Shown: one piece after another, positions 26,547-35,568 of the stretch
Numbering within the stretch: position 1 is the stretch's first letter
Layout: every line of letters starts with the position of its first letter
DNA from: Hungatella sp.
GTDB lineage: Bacteria; Bacillota; Clostridia; Lachnospirales; Lachnospiraceae
Assembly: GCA_009712635.1 (NCBI GenBank)
Contig: WASS01000015.1
Coordinates: 806,001 to 870,000 of the forward strand
Direction: 5' to 3'
Length of the DNA stretch: 64,000 nt
The notes under the pieces: model-generated
What the model was told of the DNA's origin: nothing
The model's database searches: none
The model's input: only the letters and a program-made list of their open reading frames with translations
Translations under genes and position numbers: made by a program

Positions 26547-27981
26547 AAAAACTCCGGAATCAGCAGTATCACAATTTTTAAATGAAGTAACTGACCAGAT
26601 TTCCTATGAGCCACTGCGCCCTTCCATACGCCAGGAGCTGGAAGACCATATGAATGACCGTATGGAGGATTACAAAGCAAATGGACTTTCCCATTCTGAC
26701 GCAGAGAAGCAGGCACTTCGCGACATGGGAGATGCGGTAACGATTGGTACGGAGCTGAATGAAGCCCACAAGATACAAAAAGCCCCACAGCTTACTATAA
26801 TCAGCGCTCTTCTTTTACTTACAGGCTTTATTTTTACCAGCTTTATGTCATGGAGGCCACTTTATATGGCAAGCAGCTCTCTCTACTACATTGCTGGTGC
26901 CACACTCCTTATATTTACCGTGCTGAAAGGATATCCTTTCCTGATCAGATACAGAAAAAAAATCGCATTGTTTACAGGCTTTCTTTATCTGGTTCAAATA
27001 CCGTTCTTTATTATGACGCTTGTTAAGGGAATACAATATAGAATACCCAGCACTACCTATTTTGCAACAATACTGTTTGTACCCGTGATTACAGTTCTTT
27101 TATATTTCTCCCGTCATAATAAAAATAAATTCCTGACAATAGCTGTGATCTGTACCACTATATGGATGCTTTTCATGTATACAGTCAACCCATTTCTTGG
27201 GAATACTGCAGAAATCATTTTTCTTCTGAGTGCACTGGGGACCGTATGTTTTATGATTCATAGGGGAATACTTACTGGCCAAAAAAAATATCTTTACCCT
27301 GTCACACTGGCATTTTTTGTACTTATTGGAAGCCCCCTTTTCCTCTCAGAATCCGGCAGACATACCATGAAGGAATTTCTATTTCCTCAATCCTCTGTGA
27401 ACAGAACCTTGGACGATACTTACAATGGTGTTCTCATACAGGAATTGCTTTCAAGAACGCCCCTTACTCACGGTCTGAAACTAACACCAGAGGAGATGAT
27501 GGATTATGGCACAGGAGCTTGGTATTTTACTTCCCGTAATCCAGGAAACATCGGCATTGACGCAACCGGCATTAAAACACCGGAGGATGTGACTCTCTGG
27601 GATATCCTGCCGCAGCACTACTATAATAATTATATGATAGCTGTATTTATCTTTCTCTTTGGCTGGATTCCAGGGCTGGTGCTAATTGGGGCAATCGGAC
27701 TATTTTATCTGTTGCTTTTTACGTATTCCTTCCGAATCAATGGAAAGTTGGCGTCCGCATTGGCTTTTAGCTGCAGCCAGTGCCTCCTGTGGCAGGGGGT
27801 ATTATACCTGTTGGGAAACTTTGGGCATCAATATGCCTCTTTCCCCAATCTGCCTCTTATTTCAGAAGGACAGTTAAGTATCCTTTGTAATACGATTCTT
27901 CTTGGTCTGATATTTTCGGCCTACCGGCATGACCATGTAATGGAAGAACCCGTAAATTACAGACCAATTACCTCTGGCTGA
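26539..27981 (+). CDS. Permease-prefix, SEDS (FtsW/RodA)-like membrane protein
   Basis: A 480-residue protein. Residues 1-75 form a soluble helical prefix (RPSIRQELEDHMNDRMEDY, ALRDMGDAVTIG) like the permease-prefix domain. About ten membrane helices follow. The late segment FPNLPLISEGQLSILCNTILLG aligns in pattern with the LPFISYGGS region of FtsW/RodA/SpoVE, but with the SYGG changed. I take TTG at 26539 as start because GGAGG (26526-26530) is ideally spaced. The SEDS relationship is pattern-based and could be wrong; a polytopic membrane protein under PadR control is certain. Whether it has glycosyltransferase activity is unclear. Confidence 0.65.
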   Translation: MNKKTPESAVSQFLNEVTDQISYEPLRPSIRQELEDHMNDRMEDYKANGLSHSDAEKQALRDMGDAVTIGTELNEAHKIQKAPQLTIISALLLLTGFIFTSFMSWRPLYMASSSLYYIAGATLLIFTVLKGYPFLIRYRKKIALFTGFLYLVQIPFFIMTLVKGIQYRIPSTTYFATILFVPVITVLLYFSRHNKNKFLTIAVICTTIWMLFMYTVNPFLGNTAEIIFLLSALGTVCFMIHRGILTGQKKYLYPVTLAFFVLIGSPLFLSESGRHTMKEFLFPQSSVNRTLDDTYNGVLIQELLSRTPLTHGLKLTPEEMMDYGTGAWYFTSRNPGNIGIDATGIKTPEDVTLWDILPQHYYNNYMIAVFIFLFGWIPGLVLIGAIGLFYLLLFTYSFRINGKLASALAFSCSQCLLWQGVLYLLGNFGHQYASFPNLPLISEGQLSILCNTILLGLIFSAYRHDHVMEEPVNYRPITSG

Positions 27982-28108
27982 AACCATATAGCCAGTATCC
28001 ACCATATGAGAAAGCCTCAAAACCGGACATAACATTATTAAATCCTTCCTTTGAGCCGAAATAAGATATAGTTAATAAAATTATTGATGACTAAAGAGGA
28101 AAATGATT

Positions 28109-29020
28109 ATGAAAAAAAACAGGATACTATTATTTTCGCTTGTAATTGCTTTGGGGCTTCCCTTAACCGTATCTGCTAAAATTGAGCATGGTTTTAGTAA
28201 AGGACATTTAAAGCTTCAAGCTGACGGTACCTACAAATTGTATCAGACTTATCGCAAAGAAGACGGTAACATGGCGAGAAATGAATGGCTGCAGGTGGGA
28301 GATGATAATAACTCCGTTGGCGTATCTTATTTTCAGTATTATGGCAATGATGAAAATATTTTATCTAACACGACTACTCCTGACGGATACTTAGTAAATT
28401 ATGATGGTTCCTGGTACAAAAACTGTCCGTCTGCTGCGATTACGGAAACTGAGGGCAGCCGAATTGAACACAATAGTGCTGTTTTTTTCCCATTTTCTTA
28501 TGATGGAAGTGTTATGAGAAACGATTATTTAGGCTTTACAATGAATTATGATGAAACAGACTATCAAAAAGGTATTGAATTGGGTATGAGAAATTACACT
28601 TGCGCAAGCAGCTATGCGGTATGCTGGATTTCCTTACCAGATGGTTCCAAAGCAGATGTAATAATTTATCCATTTGATCTGAGTACAGATGACGGTATCA
28701 AAGCCAACATTGAAAATGATTACACAAATAGTTGGGCAAATATTACGAATGACGAAAAGGTAATAGGGGGTCAACTATTTAAAGGGTATCGTTTATATTC
28801 GAAAGAAACCTACTATGATGATGAAGTGAATAAACCAAATTTATCCTCTTCCCTGATAGCGCAATCCATTACGAAGATTACCAATCCAGTAGTTACTTCC
28901 AAAGTATACAGACCAATACCTGGTGGAGCAAGCCTGGGTATCGAATTTACCATAAAATCTCCTGAAGCAGAAGCCCAGCTTATGAATTGGCTTAATTCAC
29001 GCACCACCATAACAAAGTAA
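28109..29020 (+). CDS. Secreted protein of unknown function
   Basis: A 303-residue protein with a clear signal peptide (MKKNRILLFSLVIALGLPL, then TVSA before cleavage near residue 25). The mature N-terminus has a repeat-like stretch (KLYQTYRKEDGNMARNEWLQV), resembling one cell-wall-binding-type unit. A Tyr/Asp/Asn-rich body follows, with no catalytic motif I know. The second ATG of an ATGATTATG is chosen, eight bases from AGAGGA. It stands alone, with a hairpin following. Function not recognised. Confidence 0.65.
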   Translation: MKKNRILLFSLVIALGLPLTVSAKIEHGFSKGHLKLQADGTYKLYQTYRKEDGNMARNEWLQVGDDNNSVGVSYFQYYGNDENILSNTTTPDGYLVNYDGSWYKNCPSAAITETEGSRIEHNSAVFFPFSYDGSVMRNDYLGFTMNYDETDYQKGIELGMRNYTCASSYAVCWISLPDGSKADVIIYPFDLSTDDGIKANIENDYTNSWANITNDEKVIGGQLFKGYRLYSKETYYDDEVNKPNLSSSLIAQSITKITNPVVTSKVYRPIPGGASLGIEFTIKSPEAEAQLMNWLNSRTTITK

Positions 29021-29055
29021 AATTATAATAAAGCGATTTTTCTTACTTTGCTGCA

Positions 29056-29096
29056 AATGCCCGGAATTCCCCATTTGAGGGTAACTTCCGGGCATT
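29056..29096. terminator. Hairpin between convergent genes
   Basis: AATGCCCGGAA (29056-29066) pairs perfectly with TTCCGGGCATT (29086-29096). There is no T tract on either side, so it may act weakly or as an RNA 3' end stabiliser. Confidence 0.5.
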
Positions 29097-29113
29097 CGCA
29101 CCTGTAAACATGA

Positions 29114-29602
29114 CTATTGCTTTGCTTTCTTTAATGCAGCAGCTTCTTTCCCGCTCATATGTTCAATTTCAAGTTCAATCATACAGACACCCATCAGTCC
29201 CTTATCCACTGCCTGAGAACGTTGTGTTTCTTCAATATCAGGGGAGTATCTTGCAGTTAAAATTTCAAGCGCTCTTTTTTTCTCTTCTCCCTCCATAATG
29301 CGTGCTTTCCCAAATGCTATGACACTGCGAAAATAGGAGGTATACTCTTCCTGTACAATCTCATCCTGATCAATGACACAAAAAGAGACTTTTTCATTCC
29401 TCATGATTCCATCTAATTTATGACCTGTTTTGGCTCCATGAAAGTAGATTTTATTATTATTATAAATATAACTCAGGGGAACTGCATAAGGGTAATCATC
29501 ATCACCTGACACAGCAAGCACACCTGAGGTTGCCCGATTTAAGACCTGAATGCATTCCTCTGATGATAGTACCTGATTTTTACGCCGCATTTCTCTAAAC
29601 AT
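29114..29602 (-). CDS. Pyridoxamine-5'-phosphate-oxidase-like flavin-binding protein
   Basis: A 162-residue split-barrel protein (MFREMRRKNQVLSSEECIQVL, then GVLAVSGDDDYPYAVPLSYIY and KIYFHGAKTGHKLDGI). The pattern matches the NimA/PNPOx-like family that binds FMN; some members reduce nitroimidazoles. The GHKLD segment and the FRSVIAFGKA strand are family-typical. It lies 43 bp downstream of pta in the same direction. The substrate is not predictable. Confidence 0.85.
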   Translation of the reverse strand: MFREMRRKNQVLSSEECIQVLNRATSGVLAVSGDDDYPYAVPLSYIYNNNKIYFHGAKTGHKLDGIMRNEKVSFCVIDQDEIVQEEYTSYFRSVIAFGKARIMEGEEKKRALEILTARYSPDIEETQRSQAVDKGLMGVCMIELEIEHMSGKEAAALKKAKQ

Positions 29603-29645
29603 GTAAAACTCCTTTCACGATAACCGTTTAATCTCTGTTTGTAAG

Positions 29646-30617
29646 TTATATAAGAGCTGCCGTAATAATGGACATTTTATAAACTTCGTCTGCATTACAG
29701 CCTCTGGAAAGATCATTGATCGGCGCATTTAATCCCTGCAGGATTGGTCCGAACGCTTCAAATCCACCTAAACGCTGTGCAATTTTATAACCAATATTAC
29801 CGGCATTGATATCCGGGAAAATAAAGACGTTGGCTTTTCCTGCAACTGGGGATCCCGGAGCTTTTGTCTTTGCTACAACAGGAGAAAATGCCGCATCAAA
29901 CTGCAGTTCTCCGTCTGCCGGAAAATCCACATTCATCTCCTTTAATTTCTCAGCAGCCTTCCTCACCTTATCAACCGATTCTCCCTTTCCGGAGCCCAGA
30001 GTGCTGTAAGAAAGCAGTGCAACCCTGGGATCAATGGAGAACCGTCTGGCTGTCCGGGCTGTTTCGCAAGCGATCTCTGCCAGTTCTTCCTCATTGGGAT
30101 CCAGGTTAATCGCACAGTCTCCCATCGCATACATTTCATTTTCTTCCTTCGTCTCCCTGTATAGAATAAAACAGCTGGAAACGATTTTGCTGCCAGGTCT
30201 GGTTTTAATCAGCTGAAGTGCCGGTCTCACTGTATCTGCCGTAGAATAAGTAGCTCCTCCTAAAAGGCAGTCGGCTTTTCCCATTTTAACCAGCATGGTG
30301 CCAAAATAGTTGGCCTTTTTCAGGGCTTCCCGGCAAGCCGCCTCGTCCATCTTACCTTTTCTTAATTCTGCCATTTTTGTAACCATCTCATACAATCCGT
30401 TATAATTCTGAGGATCGATCTTCTCAATTTCATCCACCGGCCAGTTGCACGCAGTGGCAGCATTCTGAATCTCAACCGGATTTCCCAAAAGTATTGGAGT
30501 GAGAATTCCTTCGTGATGCAGACGGTTGGCTGCCTCTAATATTCTTGGATCAGTACCCTCTGTAAAAACGATCCGCCTTTTTTGTATTTTTAGAGCGGCA
30601 ATCATTGGCTCAAACAT
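29646..30617 (-). CDS. pta: Phosphate acetyltransferase
   Basis: A 323-residue Pta of the short, clostridial type: it has only the catalytic PTA_PTB domain, unlike the long E. coli form. Motifs include RIVFTEGTDPRILEAA near the start, LLGGATYSTADTVRPALQ, LLSYSTLGSGKG and VFIFPDINAGNIGYK. It converts acetyl-CoA and phosphate to acetyl-phosphate and CoA. GGAGGTAGGAATT precedes the ATG. No acetate kinase gene is adjacent. It functionally parallels PduL, encoded at 53843-54499. Confidence 0.95.
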   Translation of the reverse strand: MFEPMIAALKIQKRRIVFTEGTDPRILEAANRLHHEGILTPILLGNPVEIQNAATACNWPVDEIEKIDPQNYNGLYEMVTKMAELRKGKMDEAACREALKKANYFGTMLVKMGKADCLLGGATYSTADTVRPALQLIKTRPGSKIVSSCFILYRETKEENEMYAMGDCAINLDPNEEELAEIACETARTARRFSIDPRVALLSYSTLGSGKGESVDKVRKAAEKLKEMNVDFPADGELQFDAAFSPVVAKTKAPGSPVAGKANVFIFPDINAGNIGYKIAQRLGGFEAFGPILQGLNAPINDLSRGCNADEVYKMSIITAALI

Positions 30618-30692
30618 AATTCCTACCTCCGTATCTTATTTTTATGCAGTTTTTCCATATTTCCATTTTATATTACTTTTATTAATAAAAAC

Positions 30693-30721
30693 ATTATAGC
30701 TTAAGCAGTTAAATATAACAA
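30693..30721 (-). promoter_or_regulatory. Promoter of pta
   Basis: On the minus strand TTGTTA (plus 30716-30721), a 17-bp spacer and a perfect TATAAT (plus 30693-30698). Confidence 0.7.
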
Positions 30722-30748
30722 CACAACCTGTGTCTAAAAATCAATACA

Positions 30749-30776
30749 GCCCGGACCATAAATTAACAGTCTGGGC
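30749..30776 (-). terminator. Hairpin ending the 16-gene minus-strand run
   Basis: GCCCAGAC pairs with GTCCGGGC on the minus strand, with one mismatch. The loop is about 12 bases and a T-rich stretch follows. It lies about 85 bp past the YcxB-like stop; the interval up to 30860 holds nothing else I can see. Confidence 0.45.
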
Positions 30777-30860
30777 TTCTATTACTATATTTTTAATTGA
30801 AGGGTATCATGCATACGCCAGTTTAAATTTGACCACCTCGCTGTATAACAGAGCCGCCTG

Positions 30861-31352
30861 TCATGCTGTTTTCGCCTTGATAAACTCCTTAAATGAATTA
30901 AAATCACCTATTGTGAAACCAGCCGGATCTAAGATGATTCCGCTGCTTTTTGCAAACATTAAGACATAGGAATGTTTTAGTTCATATATTTTAAGAATCT
31001 GATTATATTCCATTGTCAATGAAAAGGTTCCTTGGTTAATTTTTATATTATCTCCAAACTGTATTACTGCTTCAGGATCTTTACCATTAAGCAGCCGCTT
31101 ATTGCTTTCTTTCAGTTGCCTTATGGTTAAAGGGGGCGTAATCAGAATTGTAAAAATAAGGATAAACAGACAAACTCCAAAAACCGCAACCTGAATGTAA
31201 TCCTTCTTCATCATTGTAATTCCTATCATGATAAACGCAATGGGAGCAAATACTGCTCCCATGAAATAAATTCTTTTACACAATACCTTATGTACATATT
31301 CTGATAACATTTTATCATCTGTATCGTATCGGTTTTCATATAGAATATTCAT
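30861..31352 (-). CDS. YcxB-like membrane protein
   Basis: A 163-residue protein. Two membrane helices (about residues 27-47 and 52-73) are followed by a YcxB-like C-terminal domain (GTFSLTMEYNQILKIYELKHSYVLMF). The family is uncharacterised. The ATG at 31350-31352 lies one base after the stop of the phosphotransferase gene, with AGAGGTGTTG as ribosome site inside that gene's end. It is the last gene of the minus-strand run. Confidence 0.75.
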   Translation of the reverse strand: MNILYENRYDTDDKMLSEYVHKVLCKRIYFMGAVFAPIAFIMIGITMMKKDYIQVAVFGVCLFILIFTILITPPLTIRQLKESNKRLLNGKDPEAVIQFGDNIKINQGTFSLTMEYNQILKIYELKHSYVLMFAKSSGIILDPAGFTIGDFNSFKEFIKAKTA

Positions 31353-31353
31353 T

Positions 31354-32112
31354 TTACAACACCTCTCTTCCTGCCTCCCCTTGCTCCTTCGGACATTCGC
31401 CCTTTCGTGCAACAGAGATTGCAGACAGATAATCTTTTATATCATCTTTAGTTAAATTCATTTGTTCCAGATAAATCCGGGACAGTGTTTCTTTGAGTGT
31501 TCTTATCTCCTCCGGATTATCTGAACCGGCTGGTAGGGGTGTGTATTCAATTAAATATACGGTTCTGGCAATATCATAAAGCCGGCTTCCCCTGCAGATA
31601 TTCATAAAATCTATGACAGATATGCCGCTCTGAGACAACATTAGATTGCCTGGGTGGAAATCACCATGGCACAGAGTTGTACCATCCTCCAGCTGTTCAG
31701 CCAGATGAATGGCTTTTAGCCGTTCTTCCTTTGTTACGGAAGCTTTCTTAATCTGATGAATGAGGAAATCCTTATAATCCGGCACATTTCTGATATCGTG
31801 CTTTAATATAGCCTCATGGGCTTTTGCCATGAGATTTGCACATTCCTGCAAATTGCCCGTTCTTAAGGTCCAGTCAAGGAGGGATTCCCCAGTTACCTTA
31901 TCATAAACAATACCATTTTTTCCTTCATATGTAATAAATTCATATGCTTTTGGTTTGGGAAAATCCATATCATTAACAGCCATGGCATTTTCATATTCCC
32001 GTATTGCATCCTGATAAGGATATCCCTCACGAAAAAGCTTTACTACTTTTCCATTTTCCCACTCATATACAGTTGCAGTGTTGCCGACACCAACTATTTC
32101 CCCTGGATTCAT
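31354..32112 (-). CDS. Aminoglycoside/choline-type phosphotransferase
   Basis: A 252-residue kinase-fold protein. A glycine-rich start (GEIVGVGNTATVYEWENGKVV), the catalytic loop LCHGDFHPGNLML (HGDxHxxN) and the metal Asp in ISVIDFMNI are all present. APH-family enzymes phosphorylate aminoglycosides, choline, homoserine or related small molecules; the sequence does not decide which. In a run with several GNAT and detoxification genes, resistance or metabolite modification is plausible but inferred. Confidence 0.85.
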   Translation of the reverse strand: MNPGEIVGVGNTATVYEWENGKVVKLFREGYPYQDAIREYENAMAVNDMDFPKPKAYEFITYEGKNGIVYDKVTGESLLDWTLRTGNLQECANLMAKAHEAILKHDIRNVPDYKDFLIHQIKKASVTKEERLKAIHLAEQLEDGTTLCHGDFHPGNLMLSQSGISVIDFMNICRGSRLYDIARTVYLIEYTPLPAGSDNPEEIRTLKETLSRIYLEQMNLTKDDIKDYLSAISVARKGECPKEQGEAGREVL

Positions 32113-32138
32113 TGGTCCTCTCCTGTTTTTCTTCTTTT

Positions 32139-32999
32139 TTATTGTAATTCCAGTATCATCTCATACTGATTTACTGTATTCTGAAAGCCAGCAGATGTAA
32201 TAAACTGTATCATTCCATCTGAACGGGTATCAATGTTCAGTATCTTTATTTGATCCGAGCTGGTTTGATTCATTAAATCTGCCAGTATGCTTCTGCCGAT
32301 TCCCTTGTTTCTCCAATCCTTATCAACAGCAATCTGAGGAATTTCACCAGTTGTTTTATCAATTATTCCGTAACCAACAATACAATTATTTATCCGTACA
32401 GCCGATATAGCAAAGTTCTCCCGCACTGCTTCTATCGATTGTATGGAATTTTGCCAGGAAGGCTGGTAATCCCAGAACTTACAAAACAACTCCCAATCCG
32501 GTTCCATGACCCGTTCTGTCTGATGTATCAAATCATTTCTGTTTTCTCCCCCATCCATCTGGCAACATAAGAACTCTCGCTCAACTGTGAATCCGTTTTT
32601 AGTGTAAATGTTTGCGGCAGAGGTATTGGCTGTCAGAACCTCCAGGACATATTGTTCTACTCCTGCTTTAACAAAGTTTTGTCTTGCTCTCTGGAGCATA
32701 CGATTGGTGATTCCCTGCTTTCTAAACTGCGGTATTACTCCGGTTCCCACATCGTATGCAGTTGCTTTTCCATTCCACGTTCTGCATCCATTCAGAATAA
32801 ATCCCACCAGGCTTCCTTCTTCAAAAGCCCCTACTGATACATTGGGATCAAATCCTCTCCGCTTCAGCATTTTTTCAAATTGAGGAAAAGTCATATTCAT
32901 AGGAACCTGGTAATCGGAAAAGGCTTTTAAAAATGACTGGTATATTTCTTCTCTTCCCACGTGTATTAATGATTCATAATGCAGTATAATTGTTTCCAC
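32139..32999 (-). CDS. Tandem-domain GNAT acetyltransferase
   Basis: About 286 residues with two GNAT folds. The N-terminal domain has an acetyl-CoA loop in GTGVIPQFRKQGITNRML and the C-terminal domain has one in VDKDWRNKGIGRSIL. The start is unclear. I give the GTG at 32997-32999, but its only purine-rich site (AGAGAGGA, plus 33000-33007) touches it, whereas an ATT at 32988-32990 is nine bases from that site. A longer in-frame ORF from 33089 would overlap the glyoxalase gene. Tandem GNATs of this type acetylate amines; the substrate is unknown. Confidence 0.75.
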   Translation of the reverse strand: METIILHYESLIHVGREEIYQSFLKAFSDYQVPMNMTFPQFEKMLKRRGFDPNVSVGAFEEGSLVGFILNGCRTWNGKATAYDVGTGVIPQFRKQGITNRMLQRARQNFVKAGVEQYVLEVLTANTSAANIYTKNGFTVEREFLCCQMDGGENRNDLIHQTERVMEPDWELFCKFWDYQPSWQNSIQSIEAVRENFAISAVRINNCIVGYGIIDKTTGEIPQIAVDKDWRNKGIGRSILADLMNQTSSDQIKILNIDTRSDGMIQFITSAGFQNTVNQYEMILELQ

Positions 33000-33021
33000 T
33001 CCTCTCTGCTGAAAAATAGAA

Positions 33022-33480
33022 TCAGTTTTTTTTCTGCCTCCAGCTCTGCAGCTCAATGATATTGCCTTCCGGATCTCTGGCATAAACAAAGACAGCTTCC
33101 GTATTGTTAGGATAATCTGCAGTTACCAGATCTCCCACCTGGCTTCCTCCCGCATGTATCATTAATTCCAGGGTTGTTTCCACATCATCTACCTCAAATG
33201 CAATATGGGCAAAACCAGGGCGATTTACTTCACCTATTACGGACTCTCTGACTGCATCATAGGAAAATATCTCCAGCGTAGGGTGATCCTCTCCATATCC
33301 TGGCAACAACAGATGTTCTCCAGTGATATGGGCATTATGTAAGCCTGTTAATCGATCCAGCCAATGCCCTTTTAAATCCCGCTCCTCGCCAATACTTTTG
33401 CAGTGAAACACTTCTTTGTAAAATGCAATCAGTTTATCAGGGTCTTTCGCAATAATATTGGTATGTACGTAACGAAACAT
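33022..33480 (-). CDS. VOC/glyoxalase family protein
   Basis: A 152-residue vicinal-oxygen-chelate protein with two beta-alpha-beta3 halves. The first includes YVHTNIIAKDPDKLIAFYKEVF with a metal His, and the second FAHIAFEVDDVE and DPEGNIIELQSW with a metal Glu. Members include lactoylglutathione lyase, dioxygenases and fosfomycin/bleomycin resistance proteins. The ATG has AAAGGATAAAAACA before it; an in-frame start at 33528 would overlap the upstream gene. The specific function is open. Confidence 0.85.
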   Translation of the reverse strand: MFRYVHTNIIAKDPDKLIAFYKEVFHCKSIGEERDLKGHWLDRLTGLHNAHITGEHLLLPGYGEDHPTLEIFSYDAVRESVIGEVNRPGFAHIAFEVDDVETTLELMIHAGGSQVGDLVTADYPNNTEAVFVYARDPEGNIIELQSWRQKKN

Positions 33481-33508
33481 TGTTTTTATCCTTTCATTGA
33501 GACAGGCA

Positions 33509-34414
33509 CTAACAAATAGTCCTTTCATTTATAAATTCCAGCGTTTTCTTACAGGTATCCATTCTGGCCCGAATTCCGATTGGCAGTATCCCATGATTTT
33601 TGCCATGTCCAAAGTCATCACAGTACATGACCGGTATTCTATTTTTCTTACCAAAGCGCTTCAGAATATCTGTCAGCTCTTCATTCTTGTTTTCAGAATA
33701 ATGTCCAAATAGCAGACCCGTTACATGCTCAATCATCTCACCCTGCTCAATCTGTGCCAAATGAGCACTGATTTTTGAAGGTTCATTGAAAGCTTCGTAA
33801 TTTTCCAGAAATAAGATATATTCTTTTTTCTTATCAAAAGAAAAATACTTATTTCCATTTAAACAGGCAAAACGCGTGGTATAGCCTCCAATGAGAGTTC
33901 CCTCACATATCCCTTCATTGATCGTTGACCATTCACTGTTTTTCTCAAATGTGAATGGAGTTTCACCTGTGAAATTTGACTGAAACTGTTTGAAATCGTA
34001 ATGACTCAAATTTTGGAACACACCAGGAAACTGTCCATAATAAACCGTTAAACCGGTCTGGGCATAAACCGTATTTAAGATTGTAGTCCCATTGCTATAG
34101 CTGCAGAAAATCTTTGGGTTATCTTTAACAGCCTGAAAATTAATAGCTGGAAGAAATTCATTCCCCACATTGCCTCCACCGAACAATATCATTTTAACCT
34201 GTGGATCTAATACCATGTTGTTAAAATCATCCGCTCTTTCCTGCTCGCTTGCCGCATAACCATATGTATTCTTATATAAATTAGTTCCTTCTTTTACCTG
34301 ATAACCAAGCTTTCTGATACCCGCAAGAAATGGCACATAACGTTCCCGTTCTGCCGTATGGCAGGGCGAAATAATACCTATGGTGTCTCCTTTTTTTAAT
34401 CTGGATGGATTCAT
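33509..34414 (-). CDS. S66 family LD-carboxypeptidase / MccF-like peptidase
   Basis: A 301-residue serine peptidase. It starts LKKGDTIGIISPCHTAERER, has the FGGGNVGNEFLP loop, the nucleophile Ser in FCSYSNGTTIL and a C-terminal HYSENK/DFGHGKNH region. The S66 family covers LD-carboxypeptidases of peptidoglycan recycling and MccF, which cleaves microcin C. The SYSN nucleophile elbow is closer to MccF-type proteins than to LdcA, in my reading. It lies in a run of GNATs, which fits self-protection, but this is inference. Confidence 0.82.
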   Translation of the reverse strand: MNPSRLKKGDTIGIISPCHTAERERYVPFLAGIRKLGYQVKEGTNLYKNTYGYAASEQERADDFNNMVLDPQVKMILFGGGNVGNEFLPAINFQAVKDNPKIFCSYSNGTTILNTVYAQTGLTVYYGQFPGVFQNLSHYDFKQFQSNFTGETPFTFEKNSEWSTINEGICEGTLIGGYTTRFACLNGNKYFSFDKKKEYILFLENYEAFNEPSKISAHLAQIEQGEMIEHVTGLLFGHYSENKNEELTDILKRFGKKNRIPVMYCDDFGHGKNHGILPIGIRARMDTCKKTLEFINERTIC

Positions 34415-34461
34415 TTCATATGTCCTTTACTAAATGAAATCAGCAGTTACTTTTTAAAATG

Positions 34462-34929
34462 TCAAAACCTGGATTTTTCATAGTTATAAGGAACACTGGT
34501 GCCCACAACCACGTCCTCAATTTTGTCAATAATCAGCCAGTCATCCATATTCCCCTGATGGTCAAAGGGCAGCGGTGGTTCGATCTTACAAACTTTATCA
34601 AATTCAACCAGGCACAAACATTTTTTATGCCAGCGCTCTTTCTGCTTATCTGTCAGATTGAGCTTGTCCTGATTCTCCTCTAATATTTTTGTTATCTCCT
34701 CATCTGCCAGTTTTGTATAATTTTGAACAGACTTTACAACGGCATGTGCAGAGATTTCACCGGTTCCTTTCTCCATAAAATAAACAATCTCATCTTCAAA
34801 TACTCTGCTATGAGGGATTTTACGTCCAGCTGCCCCTCTTACCACCATTGTCTTCGTACCGGAAAATATTTTATCTAAGACTCGTTCTCCTTTTTTACCC
34901 TGATTCTCGCAGTATACCAAATGTACCAT
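34462..34929 (-). CDS. ASCH/PUA-like protein of unknown function
   Basis: A 155-residue soluble protein that starts MVHLVYCENQGKKGERVLDK. The FSGTKTMVVRGAAGRKIPHSRVF and DEIVYFMEKGTGEISA segments look like the first strands of an ASCH or PUA beta-barrel, a fold that often binds RNA. The match is by pattern only. It has its own ATG and sits between the peptidase and a GNAT gene. Confidence 0.5.
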   Translation of the reverse strand: MVHLVYCENQGKKGERVLDKIFSGTKTMVVRGAAGRKIPHSRVFEDEIVYFMEKGTGEISAHAVVKSVQNYTKLADEEITKILEENQDKLNLTDKQKERWHKKCLCLVEFDKVCKIEPPLPFDHQGNMDDWLIIDKIEDVVVGTSVPYNYEKSRF

Positions 34930-35029
34930 GAATCTTCCCCCTTTTCATTATGGATATATAACTATTTTCCAGCTATGCTCCAGTATCCTGGTGAGCGGGT
35001 AATATCATCTCCAGTTCCATAAATACTCC

Positions 35030-35530
35030 TTACCCGAAGTCTTTTGTCATTTTATAACACAACAATATCATGTCATTTTCTTCCACTTCAAAAGTTTCTG
35101 ATTTTTTAAAACCATGACTTATGTAAAACTTGATTGCCCGATCATTGGATGACAATACCTCCAGTGTGCAGCGTATGCATTTTTGCCGCCTCATCTCTTC
35201 TTCAATTTTCTGATAAAACAAATGACCAACACCAATGCCGATATATTGGGGTAAAAGATAAAATGCATGCCATTGGGCATAGGTTTTGCCATCGACCATG
35301 GCAGTTCCAAACACGGTACTGCCTATAATGTTTCCATCATATTCTGCAATAAGGCAGGTGTCCCCGTTCTGGATACTCTCCTGCAGAATAGGTACCCAGT
35401 GATCTGCTTTCAGCGTAGATAAAAATTCATGATTCATTAAACCTTCATATGCGGACACGTAACTCAGCATGATTTGTTCACTGACTTTCTTTATATCAGC
35501 CAGTGTTGGGATTCGATACGTAATTAGCAT
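35030..35530 (-). CDS. GNAT family N-acetyltransferase
   Basis: A 166-residue acetyltransferase with the acetyl-CoA loop LPQYIGIGVGHLFYQK and the C-terminal LEVLSSNDRAIKFYISHGFKK. The ATG at 35528-35530 follows GGAGGCTGAA. The substrate is unknown. Confidence 0.87.
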   Translation of the reverse strand: MLITYRIPTLADIKKVSEQIMLSYVSAYEGLMNHEFLSTLKADHWVPILQESIQNGDTCLIAEYDGNIIGSTVFGTAMVDGKTYAQWHAFYLLPQYIGIGVGHLFYQKIEEEMRRQKCIRCTLEVLSSNDRAIKFYISHGFKKSETFEVEENDMILLCYKMTKDFG

Positions 35531-35568
35531 TTCAGCCTCCAGCATAAATTATTTTATTAAGACACTGT

